This document shows positions 8,871-16,463 of a stretch of 64,000 nucleotides of DNA, in pieces. The DNA is taken from the NCBI RefSeq assembly GCF_000801315.1, contig NZ_CP010054.1:372001-436000 (forward strand), in the 5' to 3' direction. The DNA is from Hymenobacter sp. DG25B. Lineage in GTDB: Bacteria > Bacteroidota > Bacteroidia > Cytophagales > Hymenobacteraceae. Both the position numbers and the translations under genes were made by a program. Numbering within the stretch: the stretch's first letter is position 1; the number at the start of each line of letters is the position of its first letter. The notes under the pieces are model-generated. The model did no database searches. It had not been told where the DNA came from and saw only the letters and a program-made list of their open reading frames with translations.

Positions 8871-10266
8871 CTGCTTCGCCTCTCTGACTGGTTTTGGCGG
8901 CCAGATACGCTACCCGGGCGTCGTTTAGCAGCTGCAGAACAACCGTGCGCTGCTGCAGAAGTGCCTCCATAGCAGGCCGCTGCCGCCGGAAAAGCCGCGT
9001 GGTGCGCAGGCGCCGTAAGCGGGCTTCCAGGTTACCCCAGTAGCTAAGGGCATAAAAACCGGCCGGCGCCAGGCTCAGGGCGTAGAGAGTGGTCCAACGC
9101 CAGTCCTGCGTGAAATGGTGCACCAGCGCCGTTTGGGCCACATAACCCAGGCTGAAGGTAAGCATGCCCGTAACCAGCATAATGGGGGCAATAAACTCAA
9201 CGTCCTTGGTGGCGCGGCGGGCCACGAGGGAGGGAATAATGTAGGGCACATAGTTATTGATGACACCGTACAGATAGAGCGGCAGCCCCAGAATAAGGCG
9301 GAAGGCTGTGCTGACCGCGCGGGAAAAGCGGGTGCCTTGTTTCTGCTGCCCGGCTTCCAGGGCTTCATCGGTGAGCCGGAGCTTTTGCAACTGGGCCAGA
9401 TACGTCGTCAGCTGCTGACGTACTTCCGTGAGGTGAGCAGGTGCGTGCTGCTCGAAATACAGAATGGCCTGCTGCAGCGTGCGGCTCAGCTGGAAGTTGT
9501 CGTAGAGCGTGGTGGGGTCGTCCTCGGGGTTGAGATGGTCGCCGAAGGTGCGCTCTACCTGCCGGGCCAGCGCGTCCTCAGCGGCGTCGCGAGAAATGAC
9601 GAGGCGCACTTCCATGCGGCGGCGGATTTCCTCCGTCAGCAAATCAGCTGCCGCCGCGGGGTCCTGCTGATAGGCGGCAGCATAATCGGCTACCCGGATA
9701 GGCGGGCCCACGTTGATAAAGACATCGGAGCGGAAGCGGGTCGGATCGAAATAATTAATGCCCAGCGGCAGCACGTGCAGCCCCAGTTGAAAGTTATAGC
9801 GGGCTTCCGTGCCCAAGGCAATGCGGGCCGCGCCGGTTTTCAGCGGCCGCAGCTTACGCTCTGACACGCTGGTGCCTTCCGGAAAAATCATCACCGTGCC
9901 GCCCTGGCCCAGATAATCAAAGCAGCGGCCAAAGGAGGCTTCGTTGCGGGCCGCTACTTCCTCCGGGCTGGCGCCGCCTTCCCCGGTTTCGGCATCCTGC
10001 CGGCGGTAGATGGGAATGGAGTTGCCGGACTCCATAATGCGGCGCAGAATGGGGTTTTGGAAAAAGGTGCTCTTGGCCAGAAAGGCAATAGGCTCCCGGC
10101 GGTTTACGGCCACCACCAAGGGGTCCATCAGCGTATTGGGGTGGTTACCGGTAATCAGCAGCGGCCCCGGCATTTGCAGCCGCTGTGGATTACGGACTTC
10201 AAGCTTACGAAAAAACACGCGCAGTGCTACCTGCACCAGCGGTTTCATAACGGTATAAAAGAGCAT
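8860..10266 (-). CDS. PlsC-type glycerolipid acyltransferase
   Basis: A 468-residue membrane acyltransferase, probably transferring acyl chains to a glycerol-phosphate or lysophospholipid acceptor. The catalytic block is NHPNTLMD at 41-48 and the acceptor-site motif is FPEGTS at 128-133. The first differs from the usual NHxxxxD by one extra residue, as in the NHPN-(x)-LLD type common in Bacteroidota. After the roughly 220-residue catalytic domain comes a helical region, then hydrophobic segments near 310-400. An internal ATG at 10248 (MKPLVQVALR) is an alternative start. It is a single gene whose 3' end overlaps the convergent barrel gene. Confidence 0.88.
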   Translation of the reverse strand: MLFYTVMKPLVQVALRVFFRKLEVRNPQRLQMPGPLLITGNHPNTLMDPLVVAVNRREPIAFLAKSTFFQNPILRRIMESGNSIPIYRRQDAETGEGGASPEEVAARNEASFGRCFDYLGQGGTVMIFPEGTSVSERKLRPLKTGAARIALGTEARYNFQLGLHVLPLGINYFDPTRFRSDVFINVGPPIRVADYAAAYQQDPAAAADLLTEEIRRRMEVRLVISRDAAEDALARQVERTFGDHLNPEDDPTTLYDNFQLSRTLQQAILYFEQHAPAHLTEVRQQLTTYLAQLQKLRLTDEALEAGQQKQGTRFSRAVSTAFRLILGLPLYLYGVINNYVPYIIPSLVARRATKDVEFIAPIMLVTGMLTFSLGYVAQTALVHHFTQDWRWTTLYALSLAPAGFYALSYWGNLEARLRRLRTTRLFRRQRPAMEALLQQRTVVLQLLNDARVAYLAAKTSQRGEAATG

Positions 10267-10365
10267 AGGCCCAAGTACGGCAAATCCCCATCACCGACAA
10301 GCAAGGGATGAAAATGGAGGCTCCCTACTCCTGCAACTCTCTTCTTTCAACTCCTTCAAAAACAG

Positions 10366-10469
10366 CTGTCATCCTGAGCCAAGCGAAGGACCTTATCAAG
10401 TAAGAACGAGTCGTTGTTTCGACAAATGTTCTAACGTGATAAGGTCCTTCGCTTGGCTCAGGATGACAG
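10366..10469. repeat. Palindromic element family B, copy 1
   Basis: Inverted arms of about 35 bases. The left arm opens CTGTCATCCTGAGCCAAGCG and the right closes CGCTTGGCTCAGGATGACAG. The centre contains ACGAGTCGTTGTTT. Where copies differ in the arm (CCAAG here, CTTG or CAAAG elsewhere), the opposite arm changes to match. It lies between the aromatic operon and the acyltransferase gene. Other copies: 32322-32422, 51975-52076, 58726-58829, and diverged ones at 13853-13946 and 48651-48819. Confidence 0.88.
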
Positions 10470-10504
10470 AAGAGGTGGGACTGATTTAGGATAAGAGAAG
10501 CTCT

Positions 10505-11578
10505 TTACTCCCGGTTCATGATGGCATTTTGGCGGTTGATGGACTCCAGGTGCACGGCGGCGAAATACTGCTCTACAAACTCCGGGGTGAGACCCACGGA
10601 TGTGCCCTGGCGCTGAGCACGCTCCAGCACTTCGTTCCAGCGGGTGGTCTGCAGAATGGTAATGTCGTTTTCCTTCTTGTACTCGCCTATTTTTTCGGCC
10701 ACGCCCATGCGGCGGCCCAGCAGCTGAATAATTTCAGCATCAAGCTGGTTGATTTGCTCGCGCAGGCTGGCCAGGGCCGTCAGGAACTCGCGCTGGTTGG
10801 TGGTTTCGTGGCGCCACACCAGGTCCTGAATCAGGTCTTTTAGCACCTCTGGGGTGATTTGCTGCTTAGCGTCGCTCCAAGCCGCGTCGGGGTTCTGGTG
10901 GCTTTCAATCATGTTGCCATCGAAGCCCAGGTTGAGGGCCTGCTGCGCCACGGCGAAGAGCGTATCGCGGCGGCCGCAGATGTGGCTGGGGTCGCAGAGC
11001 AGCGGCATTTCGGGGTGGCGGCGCTTCATTTCGATGGGCAGGTGCCACATGGGCGCGTTGCGGTAGTCGGTGTTGCCATAGCTGCTGAAGCCGCGGTGAA
11101 TGAGGCCCACTTTTTCCAGCCCGGCCTTTTGCAGGCGCTCCACGGCACCCACCCACAGCTCCAGCTCCGGGTGAATGGGGTTTTTGACCAGCACCGGTAC
11201 CTGCACGCCGCGCAGCACATTGGCAATTTCCTGCACCGAAAACGGGTTGCCGGTAGTGCGCGCGCCTACCCACAAAATATCTACCCCAAAGGCCAGGCAG
11301 TCTTCTACGTGCTTAGCGGTGGCCACCTCCACGGCAATAGGCAGGCCGGTCAGCTCACTGGCTTTCTTAAGCCAGGGCAGTCCCTTGGTACCCACGCCCT
11401 CGAAGCCGCCGGGCTTGGTGCGGGGTTTCCAGATGCCGGCGCGCAGAGCCTGCACCTTACCGGTGGCGGCCAGGCGCTGGCAGGTATCCAGCACCTGCTC
11501 TTCCGTTTCGGCGGAGCAGGGTCCGGAAATCAGGTAAGGCTTATCGTCTGGCTGGCGGTTGAAAAGGGCAGATTGCAT
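10505..11578 (-). CDS. Bifunctional DAHP synthase / chorismate mutase (type II)
   Basis: A 357-residue fusion catalysing the first step of the shikimate pathway (phosphoenolpyruvate plus erythrose 4-phosphate to DAHP) and the branch step from chorismate to prephenate. Residues 1 to about 260 are the AroA-beta/KDO8PS-type DAHP synthase (SGPCSAETEEQ, RAGIWKPRTKPGGFEG, LCDPSHICGRRD). Residues about 265-357 are an AroQ helical chorismate mutase (LREQINQLDAEIIQLLGRRMGVAEKIGEYK). This fusion is characteristic of Bacteroidota. It is the last gene of the minus-strand operon behind the tandem attenuators. A family C palindrome separates it from tyrA, so part of its expression may be uncoupled. Confidence 0.95.
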   Translation of the reverse strand: MQSALFNRQPDDKPYLISGPCSAETEEQVLDTCQRLAATGKVQALRAGIWKPRTKPGGFEGVGTKGLPWLKKASELTGLPIAVEVATAKHVEDCLAFGVDILWVGARTTGNPFSVQEIANVLRGVQVPVLVKNPIHPELELWVGAVERLQKAGLEKVGLIHRGFSSYGNTDYRNAPMWHLPIEMKRRHPEMPLLCDPSHICGRRDTLFAVAQQALNLGFDGNMIESHQNPDAAWSDAKQQITPEVLKDLIQDLVWRHETTNQREFLTALASLREQINQLDAEIIQLLGRRMGVAEKIGEYKKENDITILQTTRWNEVLERAQRQGTSVGLTPEFVEQYFAAVHLESINRQNAIMNRE

Positions 11579-11633
11579 GATGTATGGCTGGTTTTTGAGT
11601 TTTTGCGAGAGTACTGTTGATGCGTTTAGGGCC

Positions 11634-11773
11634 AGTTCCCCTCCTCAGAGGAGGAGGGGCTAGGGGTGGTTGAAATGCCAGAACATTTTTTATAGCTAGT
11701 GCTACAAAGTCGTTCTAACGACAGTCAACCACCCCGCCCTTCGGGCACCCCTCCTCATCTGAGGAGGGGAGTT
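11634..11773. repeat. Palindromic element family C
   Basis: A long inverted repeat. The left arm is AGTTCCCCTCCTCAGAGGAG followed by GGGGTGGTTGA. The right arm is TCAACCACCCC followed by GAGGAGGGGAGTT. The arms contain smaller palindromes, and the centre is AT-rich. It sits inside the aromatic operon between tyrA and the DAHP synthase gene, so it would be transcribed and could form a strong RNA hairpin. Only one copy is in this window. Confidence 0.8.
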
Positions 11774-11784
11774 GACGTTCTGAC

Positions 11785-12630
11785 TTACTTCAGAATTTTC
11801 TTGATGAGGTTGGCTTGCTGGATCTGCTGGTACACGGCAGCGTAGTCTTCTTGGGCAATGAGCTGGCGCAGGTGCTGCAGCTGGTGAATGTGCTCATCGA
11901 GTACATCGAGCACGTTCACGCGGTTCTGGCGGAAGATGGGCACCCACATATCGGGTGAGCTTTTGGCCAGGCGCACGGTGGAGGCGAAGCCCCCGCTGGC
12001 CAGGGCAAAAATCTGCTGCTCTTCTTTTTCCTTTTCTAATACGGTGAGGGCCAGTGCGAAAGACGTGATATGGGAAATGTGCGACACGTACGCCGTATGC
12101 AAATCATGAGCGGCCGCATCGAGGTACTCAATGTTCATCTGCAGCTGCTCGAAGAGGCTTTGCACCTGCGCCACGGCATCAGCATCACTCTGTTCGGCGT
12201 CGCAGATAACCAGGGTTTTGTCGGTGAACAGCTCCGGCACGGCGGCTTCCGGGCCGGAGTATTCGGTGCCGGCCATGGGGTGCACGGCCACAAAACGGCC
12301 GCGCTTGGGATGCCCGGCCACGGCGGCCAACAGCATGGATTTGGTAGAGCCCACATCGATAACCACCTGGTTTTCCACCGCATCCAAAACCTGGGGCAGC
12401 ACCGTGAGCATGGCATCCATGGGCACGGCCACCACCACCAGGTCGGCGCGGCGTACGGCGCTGATCAGGTCCGGGGTGCCTTCGTTAATCATCCGTAGCT
12501 GCTGGGCCTGCTGTAGGTTTTCAGGGCTGTGGTCTACCCCAATAATGTGGCTGGCTAATCCTTTCTGCCGGAGGCTGATGGCCAGGGAGCCACCAATAAG
12601 CCCGACACCGATGATAGTTACAGTTTTCAT
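11785..12630 (-). CDS. tyrA: Prephenate dehydrogenase
   Basis: A 281-residue NAD(P)-dependent enzyme converting prephenate to 4-hydroxyphenylpyruvate for tyrosine synthesis. The Rossmann signature GVGLIGGS is at 8-15. Further family blocks are VDVGSTKS, HPMAGTEYSGP, and the helical dimerisation domain (ALASGGFASTVRLAKSSPDMW). The frame is open 72 residues upstream, but the ATG at 12630 places the Rossmann fold at the N-terminus and overlaps the aminotransferase stop as ATGA (12627-12630), so the two genes are translationally coupled. No ACT domain is seen, so feedback control probably lies elsewhere. Confidence 0.95.
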   Translation of the reverse strand: MKTVTIIGVGLIGGSLAISLRQKGLASHIIGVDHSPENLQQAQQLRMINEGTPDLISAVRRADLVVVAVPMDAMLTVLPQVLDAVENQVVIDVGSTKSMLLAAVAGHPKRGRFVAVHPMAGTEYSGPEAAVPELFTDKTLVICDAEQSDADAVAQVQSLFEQLQMNIEYLDAAAHDLHTAYVSHISHITSFALALTVLEKEKEEQQIFALASGGFASTVRLAKSSPDMWVPIFRQNRVNVLDVLDEHIHQLQHLRQLIAQEDYAAVYQQIQQANLIKKILK

Positions 12631-13820
12631 GAGGCTGAAGTAGTAAAAGAGGGTTGAACTCGGGCCGCCCGAATGCGCCCTAGAGCGGCCTGCAGCACCG
12701 CCGTGGGCTGGCACAAACTCACCCGAATAAAGCCGTTGCCATTGGTACCAAAAATGCCGCCGGGCGTGAGGAACACCCGCGCCGCGGGCAACAGCTCGTC
12801 GCTCAGCGCGAAGCCATCGGCATAGCCGGCCGGAATGGCCGCCCACACAAACAAGCCCACCTGCTGGCGGGTAAAGCTGCAGCCGATGGTTTCCAGCAGC
12901 TCAAACACCAGCTCCCGGCGGGCGGCATAATGGGCGTTCAGCTCCACGTACCAGCTTTCATCCAGCTGCAGGGCTTCGATGGCCGCCAGCTGCACCGGCA
13001 GAAACATACCCGAATCGAGGTTGCTCTTGAAGCGCAGTACTTCCTGCAGCAAATCGGCGCGGCCCAGGAGCATGCCCACACGCCAGCCCGCCATGTTGTG
13101 CGACTTGCTCAGGGAGTTTAGCTCCAGCACCACTTCCCGCGCCCCCGGCACGGCCAGCAAACTCTGCGGCGGCTCCTGGTTCATAATGAAACTGTAGGGG
13201 TTGTCGTGCACCAGCAGAATATTGTGGGCCGTGGCAAATGCCACCAGACGGGCAAAAAAGGCAGCATCGGGTGGAGTGCCGGTGGGCATATGCGGGTAGT
13301 TCACCCACATCAGCTTCACGCGGCTTAGGTCCTGTTGGGCCAGCGCCTCCAGGTCGGGCAGCCAATGGTTGGCGGCGGTTAGGTCGTAGTCCACGGGGGT
13401 GGCGCCGCTGAGCTGGGCGGCGGCGCGGTAGGCCGGGTAGCCGGGGTTGGGAATCAGCACTTCGTCGCCGGCTTCCAGAAACGTCATGCTGATGTGGATG
13501 ATACCTTCCTTGGAGCCCAGCAGCGGCAGCACTTCCGCCTCCGGGTTCAGCGCCACGCCATAAAACCGCTGGTACCAGTCGGCCATGGCCTGGCGCAGGG
13601 CCGGCACGCCTTTGTAGTTCTGGTAGGCGTGCGTGTTGGGCAGCTGGGCCGCGGTATTCAGGGCTGCAATAACGCGGGGATGCGGCGGCATATCCGGGCT
13701 GCCAATCCCCAGGTTAATAACCGGCGCGCCGGCTTTGTTCAGCCCCTCAATTTCGCGCAGCTTCTGAGAGAAGTAGTATTCCTGCGTGTGGTGAAGGCGG
13801 CTGGCTACGGAAACTTGCAT
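12627..13820 (-). CDS. Class I/II PLP aminotransferase (aromatic amino acid operon)
   Basis: A 397-residue fold-type I aminotransferase. The PLP lysine is K239 in NSLSKSHNMAGWR. Other family marks are GIGSPD near 38-43, NPGYPAY near 125-131 and the HDNPYS aspartate near 205-210. Between pheA and tyrA, it probably makes phenylalanine and tyrosine from their keto acids, although aspartate or LL-diaminopimelate-type activity cannot be excluded by sequence. The ATG at 13820 is chosen (MQVSVASRLHHTQEYYFSQKL). The longer ORF starting at 13859 begins inside the adjacent palindromic element. It ends in an ATGA overlap with tyrA. Confidence 0.92.
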   Translation of the reverse strand: MQVSVASRLHHTQEYYFSQKLREIEGLNKAGAPVINLGIGSPDMPPHPRVIAALNTAAQLPNTHAYQNYKGVPALRQAMADWYQRFYGVALNPEAEVLPLLGSKEGIIHISMTFLEAGDEVLIPNPGYPAYRAAAQLSGATPVDYDLTAANHWLPDLEALAQQDLSRVKLMWVNYPHMPTGTPPDAAFFARLVAFATAHNILLVHDNPYSFIMNQEPPQSLLAVPGAREVVLELNSLSKSHNMAGWRVGMLLGRADLLQEVLRFKSNLDSGMFLPVQLAAIEALQLDESWYVELNAHYAARRELVFELLETIGCSFTRQQVGLFVWAAIPAGYADGFALSDELLPAARVFLTPGGIFGTNGNGFIRVSLCQPTAVLQAALGRIRAARVQPSFTTSAS

Positions 13821-13852
13821 GGGGCTGGGGTTTCTGGGGTTAGCTGTTTTTA

Positions 13853-13946
13853 CTGTCATGCTGAGCTTGTCGAAGCATCTCTACCGCTTCGTTGAACGGC
13901 ATTGATTGCCAATGCGGTAGAGATACTTCGACAAGCTCAGCATGAC
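13853..13946. repeat. Palindromic element family B, variant subfamily
   Basis: The inverted arms begin TGTCATGCTGAGCTTGTCG and end CGACAAGCTCAGCATGAC, a relative of family B in which CCTGAG becomes GCTGAG and the GAAGGACC block becomes GAAGCATCTCTACCGC. The centre is about 25 bases. It lies between pheA and the aminotransferase gene, inside the operon, and covers the first codons of the over-long aminotransferase ORF. Confidence 0.82.
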
Positions 13947-13966
13947 CTTTTATAATGTTGATCGGT

Positions 13967-14800
13967 CTACTTGTGGGTAGCGCCTTTGTGATATACGCCC
14001 AGCACCTCCAGCCCTTCCGTCACGGGTTTTATTTCCCGGAGCGCGGCTTGCAGCTGGGCGGGGTCGTCAAACTCCAGGTCGGCGTGGAAGTAGTAGTGCC
14101 AGGTTTTGGCCGGAATGGGGAAGGACTGGAGCTTGGAGAGGTTGATGCCCTGCCCGGCAATGCGCACCAGCACCTGGGCCAGGCTGCCCTGGGCGTGGGT
14201 GGTGTGAAAGTAAATCGAGGCCTTATTGGGCTGCGCCACCGGCACTGCGTTTTCAGGCCGCGCCACCGCCAGAAAGCGGGTGTAGTTTTTCTTTTCGGAG
14301 TGAATATCCTTTTCCAGAATTTCCAGCCCAAACAGCTCGGCGGCCAACTTGCCGGCCACGGCGGCCGTGCCCGAGCGCAGCCCTTCCCGGATGCGCTGGG
14401 CACTGAGGGCGGTGTCCTCGGTTTCTACCAGTCGCCAGGGGCCGTGCTGGTTCAGGAAGTCGGCGCACTGCAGCAGGGCCATGGGGTGAGAGTGCACTTC
14501 CTGAATATCGGCCAGCTGCTGGCCGGGCAAAGCCATCAGGTGCTGCCGGATCTGCAGGTACACCTCGCCGGTTACGCGCAGGTTGGCTTGGCGCAGCAGG
14601 TTATAGTTGGGCAGAATGCTGCCGGCAATAGAGTTTTCGATGGCCATCAGGCCATAGGACACCATGCCGCTGGCTACCTGGCGCACCACTTCTCCAAACG
14701 TAACGCACGGCGCCGTCAGGGCCGCAGGACCGAAGTAGTGCCGGGCAGCTATCTGGTGGAAGCTTCCTTCGAAACCCTGAATGGCAATAGTAGGGGGCAT
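13967..14800 (-). CDS. pheA: Prephenate dehydratase
   Basis: A 277-residue enzyme converting prephenate to phenylpyruvate. The two lobes of the catalytic domain occupy about 1-180, with the AIENSIAGS motif and NYTRFLAV near 196-203, whose Thr-Arg-Phe is characteristic. A C-terminal ACT domain (about 205-277: GSLAQVLVRIAGQGINLSKLQ) should bind phenylalanine for feedback inhibition. It is the first gene of the operon. Its start lies 23 bases past the second attenuator terminator, so read-through of both attenuators is needed for its expression from the upstream promoter. Confidence 0.96.
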   Translation of the reverse strand: MPPTIAIQGFEGSFHQIAARHYFGPAALTAPCVTFGEVVRQVASGMVSYGLMAIENSIAGSILPNYNLLRQANLRVTGEVYLQIRQHLMALPGQQLADIQEVHSHPMALLQCADFLNQHGPWRLVETEDTALSAQRIREGLRSGTAAVAGKLAAELFGLEILEKDIHSEKKNYTRFLAVARPENAVPVAQPNKASIYFHTTHAQGSLAQVLVRIAGQGINLSKLQSFPIPAKTWHYYFHADLEFDDPAQLQAALREIKPVTEGLEVLGVYHKGATHK

Positions 14801-14823
14801 GGGTAATCAGCGAAAACGGAAAT

Positions 14824-14852
14824 AAAAAAGGGCCGCCGCGGTTGCGGGGCCC
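14824..14852 (-). terminator. Attenuator terminator 2 (pheA-proximal)
   Basis: On the minus strand GGGCCCCGC pairs with GCGG-c-GGCCC: a 9-bp stem with a single bulged C and an AACC loop, followed by six T residues. It ends 23 bases before the pheA start. Its 5' arm is shared with the antiterminator of module 2. Confidence 0.9.
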
Positions 14853-14878
14853 TGGGTAGTTGCTGGTATTCTGGTTGG

Positions 14879-14965
14879 TTAGAACATGCAAAAGGGGCCC
14901 CGCTGCTTCCGGTAATAGAAGTAGTAGCGAAAGAAGAAGCGGAAAGGAGCCGTAGCGGAACGCAT
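14879..14965 (-). CDS. Phe/Tyr-rich leader peptide 2
   Basis: A 28-codon reading frame with a regulatory rather than protein role. It starts MRSATAPFRFFF, continues RYYFYYRKQ and ends RGPFCMF. Residues 8-18 hold five Phe and four Tyr. ATG at 14965, TAA at 14879-14881. The last codons overlap the antiterminator strand GCGGGGCCC, so ribosome position decides whether that strand is free. CCGC and GCGG segments flanking the codon run could also pair, giving the usual 1:2 hairpin of attenuators. It is followed at once by terminator 2 and then pheA. Confidence 0.87.
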   Translation of the reverse strand: MRSATAPFRFFFRYYFYYRKQRGPFCMF

Positions 14966-14982
14966 GAAATCAGAAGGGACGT

Positions 14983-15009
14983 AAAAAAAGCCTCCGGGTA
15001 GGGAGGCTT
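14983..15009 (-). terminator. Attenuator terminator 1 (promoter-proximal)
   Basis: On the minus strand AAGCCTCC pairs with GGAGGCTT (plus-strand arms 15002-15009 and 14988-14995), with a six-base loop, followed by a run of seven T residues. It lies between leader peptide 1 and leader peptide 2. Confidence 0.9.
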
Positions 15010-15051
15010 GCATGAGTTTGTGGGATAATGCTACAAACAGGGGCCTCGCTG

Positions 15052-15111
15052 CTACGGCTTTCCGTAGTAGAAATAGTAGCTAAAATAAAAGCGGGCCGCG
15101 GGCGTGTGCAT
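15052..15111 (-). CDS. Phe/Tyr-rich leader peptide 1
   Basis: A 19-codon reading frame, MHTPAARFYFSYYFYYGKP, with three Phe and five Tyr in nine consecutive residues. ATG at 15111, TAG at 15052-15054, about 18 bases after the expected transcription start. The last Tyr codon to the stop forms the hairpin CUACGG aaag CCGUAG, and the sequence just past the stop supplies the antiterminator strand GAGGC. The composition, position and structures fit a leader peptide whose translation senses charged tRNA-Phe and tRNA-Tyr. Confidence 0.87.
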   Translation of the reverse strand: MHTPAARFYFSYYFYYGKP

Positions 15112-15135
15112 CGTCTGCAAGTAGGGGTTGTTGAC

Positions 15136-15165
15136 CAAAGCTAGCCAGGGATTTTGAAAATACAA
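15136..15165 (-). promoter_or_regulatory. Promoter of the pheA operon
   Basis: On the minus strand, TTG, then 19 bases, then TAGCTTTG, an exact match to the Bacteroidota -33/-7 pattern (TTG or TTTG, 19 bases, TAnnTTTG). The expected start of transcription is near 15129, just upstream of leader peptide 1. The divergent TPR gene starts at 15264. Confidence 0.75.
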
Positions 15166-15263
15166 GGTTTTAGGAGCCGTTTTCGACGGCCTTCGGCCGG
15201 CGGCCGGCCCGATTTATGCCCTGAATGCGGCCGGGGCAGTATCTTGCCTCGCTATTCTCTTGC

Positions 15264-16238
15264 ATGATGCGTTTTGGAGTGCTGTTTTTGTTGAGCTGGC
15301 TGCTGCCAGTGGCTGGCGCATGGGCGCAGGGCGAGTCTATTGTGGTGCAACGGGCCAATGAGCTCATCGCGCAGCGCAAGTACGAGTCGGCGTTTGTGCT
15401 GCTGCAAAACTTCGACCCCGAGCACAAGCGGCCGGCCGTGGCGCTGAAGGCGGCGGAGCTGGCGCTGCAATACCATAGTCGGCACCTGAACTACCGCCGC
15501 TTTGCCTTCCGCAACCTCTCGCTCACCCAGCCGCTGGACTCCATCCGGGTGCTGGCCCGCACCGATACGCTGGCGTATTTCTTTCCCGTGCGCACCATTC
15601 TGGAAGCCTTATATCAGAAATACCCCGACAACTACCGGCTGGATAAAGGTCTGGCCGACTACTATTTTGAGGTGCAGCAGTGCGGCTGCGCCGAGCCCGG
15701 CCGCACCGAAGACAACCTGTTCCCATTGATGGTGCAGCATTACGAAGCGGCCCACAAGCACGGCTACGGCGACTACCTTTCCTACTATGCCCTGGGCTAT
15801 GCCTATATGCGGCTGGGCAAGTTTAAAGCCAGCTCGGCGGCCTTTGAGCACACCATTGCCCTGCGCAAAAACTACGCCCTGGCCCATTTTAACCTGGCCT
15901 ACGACTACATAGAGCTGCATCAGTTGCCCAAAGCCCGCCACGAAGCCCAGCTGGCCGTGGCTCAGTTCACCGAGCCCCAGTTTAAGTCAGATGCGCAGTA
16001 CATGCTCGAGAACCTGGAGCGGCGCATTGCCAAGCTAAAGGCGGAGGCCGCGGCCGCCAAAGCTGGGGCCGCTAAAAAGAAAAGCACGCCCAAAGTCACC
16101 GCCGCCCGCAAGCCCAAAAAGCCCACCAAGGGAGTACCCAAAATAGCGCCTATGCCGCGCCCGGCTGCCCTGCCGGACAGCTTGCCCGTGGCCCCCGCTC
16201 CCACCGATACGCTGCGCTCCGCCGCCCGCCCGGAATAA
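15264..16238 (+). CDS. Exported TPR-repeat protein
   Basis: A 324-residue exported protein of unknown function. It has a signal peptide (MMRFGVLFLLSWLLPVAGAWAQ), then helical repeats. Two clear tetratricopeptide units occur near residues 170-240 (YYALGYAYMRLGKFKASSAAFEHTIAL and the AHFNLAYDYIELHQLPKARHEA region). A QQCGCAEPGR segment contributes two cysteines. The last 70 residues are rich in Lys, Ala and Pro, a disordered tail that may bind cell wall or envelope partners. The tandem ATGs at 15264 and 15267 follow TTGC; either could be the start. The longer ORF from 15225 would disrupt the signal peptide. Confidence 0.78.
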   Translation: MMRFGVLFLLSWLLPVAGAWAQGESIVVQRANELIAQRKYESAFVLLQNFDPEHKRPAVALKAAELALQYHSRHLNYRRFAFRNLSLTQPLDSIRVLARTDTLAYFFPVRTILEALYQKYPDNYRLDKGLADYYFEVQQCGCAEPGRTEDNLFPLMVQHYEAAHKHGYGDYLSYYALGYAYMRLGKFKASSAAFEHTIALRKNYALAHFNLAYDYIELHQLPKARHEAQLAVAQFTEPQFKSDAQYMLENLERRIAKLKAEAAAAKAGAAKKKSTPKVTAARKPKKPTKGVPKIAPMPRPAALPDSLPVAPAPTDTLRSAARPE

Positions 16239-16463
16239 GGAGCGGGGTGCTTCCTGAAAGCGTTAGCACCTGCTTCCTATGGTTTACCCAGCACCAATTC
16301 CGGTTATAATATTCTGATTATCAATTAGGAGCTGTATCACTATCCGGTAGCGCAAATATCTGGCACGGTTTTGTAATAGTACGGTTCAGAAGCCGGACGG
16401 CCCGTAGCGCGCACTGTGGTTACCGGTCCTTATTCTTACTCCGCACTCCTGACTTTTACTGCC

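Larger units (their letters stand above)
14801..15129 (-). promoter_or_regulatory. Tandem Phe/Tyr attenuation leader of the pheA operon
   Basis: The minus-strand leader between promoter and pheA holds two complete attenuator modules, each with a short Phe/Tyr-rich reading frame, an antiterminator and a terminator with a U tract. In module 2 the antiterminator is a perfect 9-bp pairing of GCGGGGCCC (14895-14903) with GGGCCCCGC (14844-14852); the latter is also the 5' arm of the terminator. In module 1, GAGGC (15043-15047) pairs with GCCUC (15003-15007), supported by GUUUGU with ACAAAC (15033-15038, 15016-15021). A small hairpin, CUACGG aaag CCGUAG, overlaps the end of leader 1. Ribosome stalling at Phe or Tyr codons would favour the antiterminators. 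The pairings were found by eye. Confidence 0.88.
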
